From the IMG/VR virus record IMGVR_UViG_3300043446_000252, positions 1-39,260 of that record: 39,260 bases of DNA. One strand, given 5' to 3'. The notes beneath the pieces were generated by a model. The model did no database searches and was not told the DNA's origin. It worked only from the letters and a program-made list of their open reading frames with translations. Below are positions 8,690 to 16,048 of the stretch, one piece after another. The position numbers and the translations under genes were made by a program. The DNA comes from a virus. Position 1 is the first letter of the stretch, and each line of letters opens with the position of its first letter.

Positions 8690-9744
8690 CGGGTGTACGG
8701 ACTTATGTTTGGGGCGAAGTAGATCGGCGACTTGTCGCGCTCTTCCTCTTCGGCCTCGTACAGAAACTGGTTGGCCATTTTCTCCAGATACGCGATCCGG
8801 GTGTCAGGCACGGCCGGCAGCTCCAGAGACAGCCTGTGCGCCAACATGAAGATGGTCGCCTCGTACCACCGCTGCGGCACCTCAAGCTCGTCGGTCAGGG
8901 CGCCCACATCCATGATCTGGCGCGAGTACCAGACCGTCATCTGGATGAACGGGTCGCTCGGGGTCGGCCACAGGTAGATTGTGGGCTGAGGAATCGTCCG
9001 GTCGAACCAGAATTGGTACGGCTGGTTGGCCGTGAAGTTCTTGTTCGGCAGGTTGGTGTAGTCGTCGCGATTCAGCCGGGACATCTGGATCTCGCGGCTG
9101 TTGTTCCCGATGTAGAACTCGCGCACGGCCAGCGTATTGCCGCCTGTTTCGCGCATTCTGTAGTACTGAACGCTCTGGCCGGGGTCGATGTCGTACCAGA
9201 GCCACTCATTGTTGACCCAAGTGGTCACGCCGGTGTCCTCCAGCGTGCTCCAAGTCGCTCCATCGGTCGAATACTCAAGCAAAATGTGAAAACTGCCGCT
9301 TGTACCGGGCAAAATCCCGATGGAACCGGCATAAATTGGGTTATTTGTGCCGTAATTGACCGAAATGTTGCCATCTGGCGCTGTTTGCTGGCAGATTGTG
9401 TTGATATTGTTGTCAAAAGCGTTCGCAGCGATGCCAGAAGAGGCCGAATAGTCGCCAATCGGGCGGTTCATCGTGCGATACAGCACATTCAGGGCGTCTA
9501 CAGACCCCACCGGCAAGCTGTAGATGTACTGATCGGCTTTCAATCCGAAGACTTTCTTGCTGATCGCCCAGTAATTGATGCCTTTGTTGGCCAGCGCGGA
9601 CAGCAGGAAGAACAAACTCTCCCTTGCGGTGACCTGTTGCTCCGATGTGATCTCCTCGGCGAGCTTTCCGCAGCGCCGGACGGCATGATCAATCAGCGTC
9701 TGGACATTGATGACCGTCTGTCCAACGGTTCCCGAATACGCCAT
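8686..9744 (-). CDS. Head-to-tail adaptor with discoidin-like insertion, 352 aa
   Basis: Predicted portal-vertex adaptor of the P22 gp4/T7 gp11 type. The N-terminal part (residues 10-92) is helical (INVQTLIDHAVRRCGKLAEE). The C-terminal part contains RLNRDDYTNLPNKNF, PTIYLWPTPSDPF, VWYSRQIMDVGAL and PQRWYEATIFMLAHRLSLEL, the usual core of these adaptors. Between about residues 95 and 215 lies an insertion resembling an F5/8 type C (galactose-binding) fold: NAFDNNINTICQ, LLEYSTDGATWSTLED, QYYRMRETGGN. If expressed as read, the connector displays a carbohydrate-binding-like domain on the tail. The stop overlaps the endonuclease ATG (ATGA). Confidence 0.8.
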   Translation of the reverse strand: MAYSGTVGQTVINVQTLIDHAVRRCGKLAEEITSEQQVTARESLFFLLSALANKGINYWAISKKVFGLKADQYIYSLPVGSVDALNVLYRTMNRPIGDYSASSGIAANAFDNNINTICQQTAPDGNISVNYGTNNPIYAGSIGILPGTSGSFHILLEYSTDGATWSTLEDTGVTTWVNNEWLWYDIDPGQSVQYYRMRETGGNTLAVREFYIGNNSREIQMSRLNRDDYTNLPNKNFTANQPYQFWFDRTIPQPTIYLWPTPSDPFIQMTVWYSRQIMDVGALTDELEVPQRWYEATIFMLAHRLSLELPAVPDTRIAYLEKMANQFLYEAEEEERDKSPIYFAPNISPYTR

Positions 9745-9754
9745 GTCCTGTCCT

Positions 9755-10279
9755 TTACCAGCCGGGGCACTTCCAACGCTTCAGAGAGGCCTTTGCCCTC
9801 GGTGCATCACCCTTTGAATGCTCCACCACGCCCGACATCCGAGCGCAGAACGAATCCTTCCTGCTGCCACCCTGCGGCTGCGGTGCCTTCAGATGGCTAC
9901 CAGTCTCTCGATTGTACTTCGCACGGCCTTTTGCTGTCAGCCCAGCGCCGCGCTCGACAGACAACTTCTCGCCTCGACCGACTGCCAGTGACGGGCCGCC
10001 CTCTTTCATTTTGGCCGTCTTGGCCGACTCGCGGAAAGCCTCTGCGGTCGGAGCGCCCGGGCTTCCGGGCTTGCGCATCTTCTCGCCAGATCCGTGAGCA
10101 ATCCGCTCCTGCTTGGCGTGGATGTTGGCGTACAAGCCGCCGCCAGAGGCCTTCTTGGGCGCTCGACGCTGCACATCATAGGCAATCGCCACCGCCTGCT
10201 TCTGAGGCTTGCCGGCGGCGATCTCGGCCTTGATGTTGGACTTGAACGCCTTCTCTGACTTGGACTTGATCAGCGGCAT
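9755..10279 (-). CDS. DUF6321-like basic phage protein, 174 aa
   Basis: Function unknown. It begins MPLIKSKSEKAFKSNIKAE. The C-terminal half carries LTAKGRAKYNRETGSHLKAP followed by KDSFCARMSGV and ends KASLKRWKCPGW, the pattern of the DUF6321 family found in many phages. The middle (YANIHAKQERIAHGSGEKMR, TAEAFRESAKTAKMKEGG) is Lys/Gly-rich and likely disordered. I chose the ATG at 10279 over an in-frame GTG one codon earlier because AGGTGG is correctly spaced for the ATG and the start overlaps the preceding TGA by 1 nt. The strong positive charge suggests contact with packaged DNA or internal virion location (inference). Confidence 0.8.
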   Translation of the reverse strand: MPLIKSKSEKAFKSNIKAEIAAGKPQKQAVAIAYDVQRRAPKKASGGGLYANIHAKQERIAHGSGEKMRKPGSPGAPTAEAFRESAKTAKMKEGGPSLAVGRGEKLSVERGAGLTAKGRAKYNRETGSHLKAPQPQGGSRKDSFCARMSGVVEHSKGDAPRAKASLKRWKCPGW

Positions 10280-10863
10280 CACGCCACCTGTTGCATCGTG
10301 GCAATCACAGACGGAATGGACGGGTACGCCGGAGACAGGCTTGCCGGCAGCGCCTCAACCGTCAAGGTTGCAATCGTTGGCAGCCAGATGATTTCTGCGT
10401 AATCGTTCGCATTCATTTCAAGGAAGATATTCCATGAAGCAACAGCGTACCCGTAGATGTTGGCGCTTTTTCTGGCAGGCACCGTGATTTGCGTTGCAGA
10501 AGCCGAAACATCAGAACCATTGATGCGGAACCAGATAGTGGCATCATGTTGCGCGTTTTCTGTGTTGCTAAGCTGTGCGCTGAATTGCAGGTTGTAGACG
10601 CCGTCATTCGGCACCACAAGTTGTGAGTTATTAGCCAGCGTCACGCCATCAGCAATGTCGGTCGCGGTAAAAGTCATGGCCGTGCCAGCGGTTATGCTTC
10701 CAGTCTGATCGGAAGAGCTGCTGAATCCACCGTATGCGGCACTAAAACTTCTGAGAGTGCTTAAGGTTGCTTTGACATTCGCGCCAGACTGAACCAAGGG
10801 AACCAGTTCAGCGCCAGTCAGCGTTGCCGCTGTTGGCATCGCCGATATTTTTTGGTCAGCCAT
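10279..10863 (-). CDS. Virion protein with fibre-type N-terminus and C1q/TNF-like domain, 194 aa
   Basis: The first 35 residues (MADQKISAMPTAATLTGAEL, then VPLVQSG) match the N-terminus of the 899-aa fibre, suggesting the same attachment partner in the virion. Residues 50-190 look like a jelly-roll of C1q/TNF type: VVPNDGVYNLQFSAQLSN, ATIWFRINGSDV, ITVPARKSANIYGYAV, MNANDYAEIIW. Such domains often form trimeric heads of phage appendages. It may therefore be a short fibre or decoration protein. The TAA of the gene upstream overlaps its ATG by 1 nt. Confidence 0.75.
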   Translation of the reverse strand: MADQKISAMPTAATLTGAELVPLVQSGANVKATLSTLRSFSAAYGGFSSSSDQTGSITAGTAMTFTATDIADGVTLANNSQLVVPNDGVYNLQFSAQLSNTENAQHDATIWFRINGSDVSASATQITVPARKSANIYGYAVASWNIFLEMNANDYAEIIWLPTIATLTVEALPASLSPAYPSIPSVIATMQQVA

Positions 10864-11096
10864 TAGTTGCTCTCCAGTTCAATTTTGCTTGAGTCTTCTT
10901 GCAAGACATATCCTGATGACTCCATCAGGATGTATGACTTAACACGAGCTGATCCGCCATACAGATCAACCACGCCGTTGTCGCCAACATCATCACCCGG
11001 AGTTGATCCGACAATGTTCGCTGCACTGGTGTGCAAAGCAAACCCATCGCTGGTGTTCGCTTGGTCGGCGACGCCCGTGTAACCAACATACGGCAT
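10863..11096 (-). CDS. Small hypothetical virion-operon protein, 77 aa
   Basis: Not recognised. It begins MPYVGYTGVADQANTSDG and ends ESSGYVLQEDSSKIELESN. The composition (Gly/Ser/Asp/Val-rich, acidic, no Cys, no membrane segment) fits a small beta-structured protein. It sits in a run of four genes joined by 1-nt overlaps (TAATG type), so its translation is coupled to the 101-aa gene before it. A minor structural role is inferred from location only. Confidence 0.6.
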   Translation of the reverse strand: MPYVGYTGVADQANTSDGFALHTSAANIVGSTPGDDVGDNGVVDLYGGSARVKSYILMESSGYVLQEDSSKIELESN

Positions 11097-11401
11097 TACG
11101 CGATACCGGCTTGAATCACATTCATCGTGGCAGAGCCGCTTCCGGAGTTGACTAGCACCTTGATGCCGGTCACAGGAAAGGCGTAGTTGCCATCTTGGTT
11201 GTCGGTCTTGCTGGCAATCGTCGGATGGCTAAACCAAGTCGTGAAGCCTACGGACGGATCGTCAAAGGTGTGCTGCACGGTGTAGTTCACAGTGCCAGTC
11301 ACCACAACGCCGAAGCCGACATTGAATGGCGTGGTGTTGGTGTTCATCACCAGAGCGGAGCTGGAACCAGTTCCGGTCTTCGATACAGTCTGGACTTTCA
11401 T
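11096..11401 (-). CDS. Small beta-rich virion protein, 101 aa
   Basis: It begins MKVQTVSKTGTGSSSALVMN and contains TPFNVGFGVVVTG, NYTVQHTFDDPSVG and IKVLVNSGSGSATMNVIQ. This pattern (TPFNVG...VTGTVNYTVQHT.DD) is one I know from uncultured phages next to capsid-region genes; the function is not established. All beta-strand signal, no membrane segment. It follows the KKGG-repeat gene after a hairpin terminator at 11421-11438 and starts the chain of 1-nt-overlapping genes leading to the fibres. A head or tail surface protein is likely. Confidence 0.65.
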   Translation of the reverse strand: MKVQTVSKTGTGSSSALVMNTNTTPFNVGFGVVVTGTVNYTVQHTFDDPSVGFTTWFSHPTIASKTDNQDGNYAFPVTGIKVLVNSGSGSATMNVIQAGIA

Positions 11402-11411
11402 GTCTACCTCT

Positions 11412-11438
11412 CAAGAAAGACAGGGGCCGAAGCCCCTG
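11412..11438 (-). terminator. UUCG-capped hairpin after the KKGG-repeat gene
   Basis: On the minus strand a perfect 7-bp stem (CAGGGGC / GCCCCTG, 11432-11438 with 11421-11427) is closed by a UUCG tetraloop and followed by TCTTTCTTG. It lies just after the stop of the gene ending at 11445. The T-run is interrupted, so partial termination (attenuation) or 3'-end stabilisation is more likely than full termination, since the same operon clearly continues. Confidence 0.65.
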
Positions 11439-11444
11439 CCCTGT

Positions 11445-12545
11445 TTAGCACGACATGCCGCCGTACTTCTTCTTGGCCGGGACAACCGTCTTCGATTTGG
11501 TCGTCTCAACCACAGCAGCCGGAGTTCCCTTGAACTTGTCCACCAGCGGCTTGAACCAGTTGACCGGGTTCATCGCCTCACTGAGGGCCTTGTTGTCGGC
11601 CTTCTCTCCAGCACGCCATGCAGCTTCGCCCTGCTCTTCCTTGTTGGGTTGCGTGCCCATAGCGCCACCTTCATTCTTGCGCTTGACACTGCCACCCTTC
11701 TTGAAAGTGCCCGACAGGCGAGAAATCGCCACCGGATCAGACGGAGCTTTCTGCGGCATCTTGACGGGGCGTCCGTCGTCTTGCACACGGCCCCCGTCAG
11801 CATACTTTTTTGCGGCACCGCCCTTCTTGTACTCGCCCGGCTTGGTGGACTTCATCACTTCGCCAGTCTTGGTGTTGCTTTTGCCGGCCGGAGTGCCAGT
11901 CACATTGCCCTCGACATACTTCATTTCACCGCCGTGAGCTTTGCGCTGAACCTTGCCGCCTTTCATATAGCCGCCGGGTTTGCCCATCTTCACATCACCA
12001 GTCGGCGCCGAGTTGTTATCCGGCTTGGCCTCGTGCATCTTGGTGTTGCGATACTCGCCGCCTTGCCCTTCGGTGTTGATGATGCCCGACTTGGCTACGG
12101 CACCGCCCTTCTTGTAGCCGCCAGCGTTGCCCATCGCAACACCGCCAGTCTTCAGGTTGAGCTTGGTGCCCTTGCCGCCCTTGTGCTCCTGAGCGTCGTG
12201 CTGCTTCATGGCCTTCTTGATCATGGCCTTGTCCTGCGCCATGTCAGCCTTGCCGCCTTCTTTCATAATGGCAGCAGGCATCGGACGAGCCATCATTGCC
12301 TTGCGGCGAGCTGCCATCGACGGACGGCCCGGGACAGCAACCGGCGCATTGACAGCAGGACGGCCTACCAGCGCCGGAGTACCGGCCAGCGCGCCCATCA
12401 CACCACCGTCCATCTTGCCCATCGGCTTGTGGCCGTGTTCAGCCTTGGCCGAAGCCTTGGCATTCACATGACCACCCTTCTTGAGCTTGAGAACCACGGA
12501 AGGCTCCGTGGTCATCATTTTCACCATCGGTTTAAATTGTCCCAT
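11445..12545 (-). CDS. Lys/Gly-rich KKGG-repeat protein, 366 aa
   Basis: I chose MGQFKPMVKMMTTE (ATG at 12545, AAGGAG six bases upstream) rather than the longer frame. The protein is almost entirely low-complexity and basic, with repeated short motifs: LKKGGHV, YKKGGAVA, YMKGGKVQRKAHGGE, EYKKGGAAKKYADGGRV, FKKGGSVKRKNEGG. It ends VPAKKKYGGMSC. The xGGxV element also recurs in the two giant proteins at 19.3-27.7 kb. No catalytic motif or fold is visible. Comparable KKGG proteins occur near capsid genes in environmental phages. A disordered, DNA-binding internal virion protein is plausible, but that is inference. Confidence 0.75.
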   Translation of the reverse strand: MGQFKPMVKMMTTEPSVVLKLKKGGHVNAKASAKAEHGHKPMGKMDGGVMGALAGTPALVGRPAVNAPVAVPGRPSMAARRKAMMARPMPAAIMKEGGKADMAQDKAMIKKAMKQHDAQEHKGGKGTKLNLKTGGVAMGNAGGYKKGGAVAKSGIINTEGQGGEYRNTKMHEAKPDNNSAPTGDVKMGKPGGYMKGGKVQRKAHGGEMKYVEGNVTGTPAGKSNTKTGEVMKSTKPGEYKKGGAAKKYADGGRVQDDGRPVKMPQKAPSDPVAISRLSGTFKKGGSVKRKNEGGAMGTQPNKEEQGEAAWRAGEKADNKALSEAMNPVNWFKPLVDKFKGTPAAVVETTKSKTVVPAKKKYGGMSC

Positions 12546-12558
12546 GTCGTTCTCCTTA

Positions 12559-12948
12559 TCAAGCAAACGACTTGTAAACAATCGTCACACGAGCCGCGCC
12601 TGCCGTGGCCGCAGTTCCGGTCTGAGAGTAAGTCACCGTTGCAGTGACTTCGCTCGAACCAGTATCCGCCCAAGCACTGTAAGTGCCCGTCGTTGCAACG
12701 CTTGCGCGTCCAGCGGATCCCACCGAAGTGGTTGCGACAAAAGCATTTGCGCTGCCAGTCTTTCCAACGGTAACCGTGTTGGTGGTCGCAGCATTGAATG
12801 CGGTTGTGACATCAATGTTGACATCAACGATTTGACAATTTGCAGGCAAAGTGCCGATCTCCACCGCCGAAGAATTGCTGTATGCAATCGTCGTGGTGAT
12901 AGCCGACAAAACGCCAGCAACATTGGTTACTGCAATGTTTGTAGCCAT
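12559..12948 (-). CDS. Small structural protein beside the capsid gene, 129 aa
   Basis: It begins MATNIAVTNVAGVLSAITTT and is rich in Ala, Thr, Val and Ser with alternating beta-strand signal (VDVNIDVTTAFNAATTNT, SEVTATVTYSQTG, ARVTIVYKSFA). No Cys, no membrane helix. It is encoded directly after the major capsid protein and its terminator. Position and composition suggest a capsid-associated or head-completion protein; I cannot assign a family. Confidence 0.65.
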   Translation of the reverse strand: MATNIAVTNVAGVLSAITTTIAYSNSSAVEIGTLPANCQIVDVNIDVTTAFNAATTNTVTVGKTGSANAFVATTSVGSAGRASVATTGTYSAWADTGSSEVTATVTYSQTGTAATAGAARVTIVYKSFA

Positions 12949-12965
12949 TTTAGGTTCCCCTGTGT

Positions 12966-12995
12966 CCAGAAAGAGGGAGGGGGGTTGCCCCTCCC
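12966..12995 (-). terminator. Rho-independent-like terminator after the major capsid gene
   Basis: Minus strand: GGGAGGGG (12988-12995) pairs with CCCCTCCC (12975-12982) around a 5-nt loop, followed by TCTTTCT. It starts 10 nt after the capsid stop codon. Stems like this after phage capsid genes usually let part of the transcripts end there and protect the abundant capsid mRNA 3' end. Confidence 0.7.
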
Positions 12996-13004
12996 TGCTT
13001 GGGT

Positions 13005-13919
13005 TTAGACGCCCGGGGTGCCGTACATTGCACGCCAGTCGGTGAAGCCAACATCGTAACGCTCGGTCGCCTTGTAGCGCATCGAGTCAGTCTCGAAGTC
13101 ACCTTCCATCGTCTTTTCCAGACCACGGCGCATCATCAGCTTCATGCCTTCCGGCGCGTCGGTCTGCACCCACCATGCGGTAGACGAGGTCAGACGCGAC
13201 AGCACAGCAGCACCTTCGTCAAGCAGACCAATCGACTTGATCGGGTTGACATCGTTGTTGCCAGTGCCGGTACGCAGAACCGACTTCAGCAGCACCTCGG
13301 CTTGGAAGATGTTGCCCGGAGCCACCACCAGTTGGCGGGGAACCAGACGGATCTTCTTGCCGTTGTTGTCCACAGCCTGACGGATCTGGATGAGCATCTG
13401 CTCAAGCGAGGTCTGCGACAGGTTGGCGGCAGTGGTCAGCAGGTTGCTGACGGTACCGTTGACAATCGGGTGCGAGGCGCTGTTCAAAGCCACGCCATCG
13501 CCGCCCGGATAGGCGCTGTTGAAAGCACGGTTCAGCACGTTGGCCGACAGCGTCTCTTTCGTCTCAATCAGGGACTGAGCCAAGTGCTTGGCGTAGACCT
13601 GACCGATACGAATGTGGTCGCCGTCTTCCACAAGGACTTTGGTCAGCGCGAAGGCCAGACCATAGACATTGTAGACATACCGCTTCAGGAACAGCACACC
13701 GCCCTGCTGGTACGAAACCGGGGTTCCGTCAGGCAGTTGCGGAGCTGCACCAAAGCCGTACAGAACCGGCTCTTCGTGGTAGTTGCGGGGAATGCCGGTT
13801 TGCTCGCGGAACACGCGGCTCCACTCGTCGGCACGCTGGTCATAGACTCCGTCGAAGCATTCGTTGAGGATAGGCTCAACAATCGACCGAAAGTCTGTAC
13901 TACGCATCGGGGCTGCCAT
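13005..13919 (-). CDS. Major capsid protein, 304 aa
   Basis: Predicted HK97-fold shell subunit. It begins MAAPMRSTDFRSIVEPILNE. Diagnostic stretches in order are ETKETLSANVLNRAFNSAY, DGVALNSASHPIVNG, SLEQMLIQIRQAVDNNGKKI, LVVAPGNIFQAEVLLKS, GTGNNDVNPIK, STAWWVQTDAPEGMKLMMRR and ERYDVGFTDWRAMYG. This layout (a VALNSxxHP loop, an NDVNP loop, then a W-x4-P-x-GMK segment) is that of capsid proteins from many podo- and siphoviruses. AAGGAGG lies eight bases before the ATG. Upstream are decoration and scaffold genes; downstream is a terminator hairpin. No N-terminal delta or protease domain is seen, matching the separate scaffold gene. Confidence 0.88.
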   Translation of the reverse strand: MAAPMRSTDFRSIVEPILNECFDGVYDQRADEWSRVFREQTGIPRNYHEEPVLYGFGAAPQLPDGTPVSYQQGGVLFLKRYVYNVYGLAFALTKVLVEDGDHIRIGQVYAKHLAQSLIETKETLSANVLNRAFNSAYPGGDGVALNSASHPIVNGTVSNLLTTAANLSQTSLEQMLIQIRQAVDNNGKKIRLVPRQLVVAPGNIFQAEVLLKSVLRTGTGNNDVNPIKSIGLLDEGAAVLSRLTSSTAWWVQTDAPEGMKLMMRRGLEKTMEGDFETDSMRYKATERYDVGFTDWRAMYGTPGV

Positions 13920-13932
13920 GTCTTAGCCCTCC

Positions 13933-14505
13933 TTAGATCGCAACAACGGACGCATTGAACTGCGACTCGTTGATTGAAACGCGCACAATCGTGTACGCAT
14001 CTCCCCAAGCATTGTCGGGGTACGGGGCCAAGTCACGAATCAACATCTGTGCGCTGTTACCAGCGCCAGCGAGAGTCGTGGACAAGGTGCATTGCGACAG
14101 ACCAGTGGTGGTCGAGCCGGCAGTCGTGTTCGACAGATCGGCCATATCACCAACGGCAGCCTGAGTCAGCGAGCCAGCGGCCTGAATTTCATAAACGATG
14201 TTGGGGTCGTTGTAGAAGTAGGCAACGCACGAACCAGTCTGGTAGGCAGTGTTTGCCGGCCAGTAGTTCGACACGCGACGGCGGCCCGTGGTGTCAGTCC
14301 ATTCGACACCAGCAAATGCGCCTTGGAAAGAGTCGCCAGCGGCAGCGACCACGATGTTGCCCGAAGAGTCCAGCTTTACGGGCTGACCCTTCAAAATGTC
14401 GGTGTTGTAGGCCGACGCGATTCCGCCAGCAAGCGCCTGAGCGCGATCCAAACCGGAGGGATGGAACGCGGGACGCAAGCCGAACGGAGCATTAGTTGCA
14501 GACAT
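13933..14505 (-). CDS. Capsid decoration-like protein, 190 aa
   Basis: It begins MSATNAPFGLRPAFHPSG and continues with YNTDILKGQPVKLDSSGNIV, FQGAFAGVEWTDTTGRRR and VSNYWPANTAYQTG. The pattern NAPFGLRP...GD/GQPV...G.I..A....FQGAF.GVE..D is one I know from phage proteins encoded immediately before the capsid gene, often seen in virions and interpreted as decoration proteins. The C-terminal half (GDMADLSNTTAG through NESQFNASVVAI) is beta-rich. It lies 13 nt before the capsid gene, with its own GGAG-like site. Confidence 0.75.
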   Translation of the reverse strand: MSATNAPFGLRPAFHPSGLDRAQALAGGIASAYNTDILKGQPVKLDSSGNIVVAAAGDSFQGAFAGVEWTDTTGRRRVSNYWPANTAYQTGSCVAYFYNDPNIVYEIQAAGSLTQAAVGDMADLSNTTAGSTTTGLSQCTLSTTLAGAGNSAQMLIRDLAPYPDNAWGDAYTIVRVSINESQFNASVVAI

Positions 14506-14523
14506 AGTCTTGCTCCTTGATGG

Positions 14524-15066
14524 TTATCCCTGAAAAACAGGGGCTGATACCGGCTTGTCAATATCACCCAACCCTTCGCCTTCAACCATGCCCAAGCGTC
14601 TGCCTGAACTGTCGCGACCCTGCACTTGCTCTGCTTGAACGCGAATTTTGTTCGCTTCCTCAAGCGGGGCGTCGTGATGGAAGTGCGCCATGATGTCCTG
14701 ATACAGATCCATCGGGATCTTGTACAGAAGCATCTCGTTGCACGCGACATAACCAACATGCTCGCCAGCCTTTACGCGATTGTTCTCAAACCCCGGAACC
14801 TCATCAGCCATTACTGGTTGATACCCGAGTCGAATACGCTTGTCGATGCTGTCGTAACTATTGGTGGTTGATAACCAGCATACATGCCAGCCCGGAATAT
14901 CCGGAGCATTGGGTAGTGCGCTTTGTGTCCACTCATCCTTCCACATCTGGCGACGCTCATCGGATGATACGAACTTATCCTCCGGGGACTCGCGAAGTTC
15001 ATCACGACTGGCGCGGTTGGTGCGCCCCCCAGCAGTCAAACTTTTCTTAAGGCGAGAATCGGTCAT
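14524..15066 (-). CDS. Conserved head-region protein, 180 aa
   Basis: Function unknown but clearly conserved in phages. Core motifs are WKDEWTQSALPNAPDIPGWH, CWLSTTNSYDSIDKRIRLGY, ADEVPGFENNRVKAGEH and CNEMLLYKIPMDLYQDIM. The N-terminus (LKKSLTAGGRTNRASRDE) is basic and the C-terminus Gly/Pro-rich. In related phages the same gene sits between scaffold and capsid, as here, which suggests a role in head assembly. The family is often found in pelagic and freshwater podoviruses. There is only one base between the upstream gene's stop and its own coding region. Confidence 0.75.
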   Translation of the reverse strand: MTDSRLKKSLTAGGRTNRASRDELRESPEDKFVSSDERRQMWKDEWTQSALPNAPDIPGWHVCWLSTTNSYDSIDKRIRLGYQPVMADEVPGFENNRVKAGEHVGYVACNEMLLYKIPMDLYQDIMAHFHHDAPLEEANKIRVQAEQVQGRDSSGRRLGMVEGEGLGDIDKPVSAPVFQG

Positions 15067-15067
15067 T

Positions 15068-16048
15068 TCAGCTGCTCCTCATGTTGCGGTTTTCGGTGGC
15101 GTAACGGCGAATCATGCGTGCCCGTTTTTCTGGGTCATCCCACATGCCTGCATCTTTCATGGCTTTGACTTGATCCGCACTCAGTGTGAATGAAGTCTTG
15201 CTTCCGCCACTACTCGCTGCATTTTCCCGTCCCGACCCTGTTACCACACTGCGAGGGCGTCGAACTGATGTTTCCCTTTCTTGCCTTTCCTCGCCATTGT
15301 ATAGGTGGGGCAACCGCTTTTGCAAGCGATTGTCAAGCTCTTCCCAATAATCGGGATCTGACGGCAACCAACCCTCGGAAGCCATCCTCTTGTCCACGAT
15401 CAGGGCAATCTGGGAATCCTCATCCTTCCCGTTCGGGTCGTACCACGGATTGCGCTCCATCCATGCCGCAGCCTGCCGCTGCACCGCCCGGTCAGGGGCA
15501 ATGGCTTGGGGCTGTTGCGGGGCGGCTGCCTGCTTCTTCAGGGCATCGAGCTGCTCGGCCATTCGGCGAGCCTCGTACAGCATGTCCTGCGCGTTGGACA
15601 TCGCCTCCCCATCCTGCGCCTGCGTCGCCTCGGAGATCTTCATCTTGGCGTACTGAATCCGCAGTTGCTGGTCTTCGATGGCCTTGTCGATCCGGGCCAG
15701 CTCAGAGCCGTGGGTGCGCTGCTCAACAGCCTGCAGGCGCTGCAATAGCTCCTGATTCTGCCGCACGAGCTGGTTGTAACGGGCGTCCTTCTCCCGCTGC
15801 TGCTCGCGCTGATAGAGCTTCTTGGCCTTGCGCTTCTCGCGCCGGGCGGCACGGACAGCCTCGGTGTCGTCGGGATGGTCTTCCCCGCCGTCCTCCGGAA
15901 CTACCTCGCCACCCTCTGCCTTCTTTTCAGGCTCAGCTTCGCCCTCTTCACCGGGGATCTCTTCCAGACCCTCGATAGTGACGCTGCCGTCCTGCTGCTC
16001 GGCGACCTTGAACTCTTCCTTTTTGACTTCGTTCTGATCGTCGCTCAT
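15068..16048 (-). CDS. Scaffolding protein, 326 aa
   Basis: Predicted internal scaffold for capsid assembly. Residues 1-65 are strongly acidic (EEIPGEEGEAEPEKKAEGGE, then EDHPDDTEAV). Residues 65-175 are a long charged coiled coil (RREKRKAKKLYQREQQREKD, NQELLQRLQAVEQ). Residues 200-255 contain WMERNPWYDPNGKDEDSQIA and DPDYWEELDNRLQKRLPHL, a pattern seen in phage scaffolds and related capsid-assembly proteins. The basic C-terminal tail (KRARMIRRYATENRNMR) is the usual capsid-binding helix. Its ATG overlaps the stop of the GroES-like gene by 4 nt. Confidence 0.8.
   Translation of the reverse strand: MSDDQNEVKKEEFKVAEQQDGSVTIEGLEEIPGEEGEAEPEKKAEGGEVVPEDGGEDHPDDTEAVRAARREKRKAKKLYQREQQREKDARYNQLVRQNQELLQRLQAVEQRTHGSELARIDKAIEDQQLRIQYAKMKISEATQAQDGEAMSNAQDMLYEARRMAEQLDALKKQAAAPQQPQAIAPDRAVQRQAAAWMERNPWYDPNGKDEDSQIALIVDKRMASEGWLPSDPDYWEELDNRLQKRLPHLYNGEERQERETSVRRPRSVVTGSGRENAASSGGSKTSFTLSADQVKAMKDAGMWDDPEKRARMIRRYATENRNMRSS

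Noticed and set aside
8659-10233. 524-aa open frame on the plus strand opposite the adaptor and DUF6321-like genes
   Set aside because: Arg/Val/His-rich mirror of GC-rich coding sequence; the opposite strand has recognisable domains, overlaps and ribosome-binding sites.
11292-12647. 451-aa plus-strand frame opposite the KKGG protein
   Set aside because: Reflects the repeats of the minus-strand gene read backwards; no independent support.
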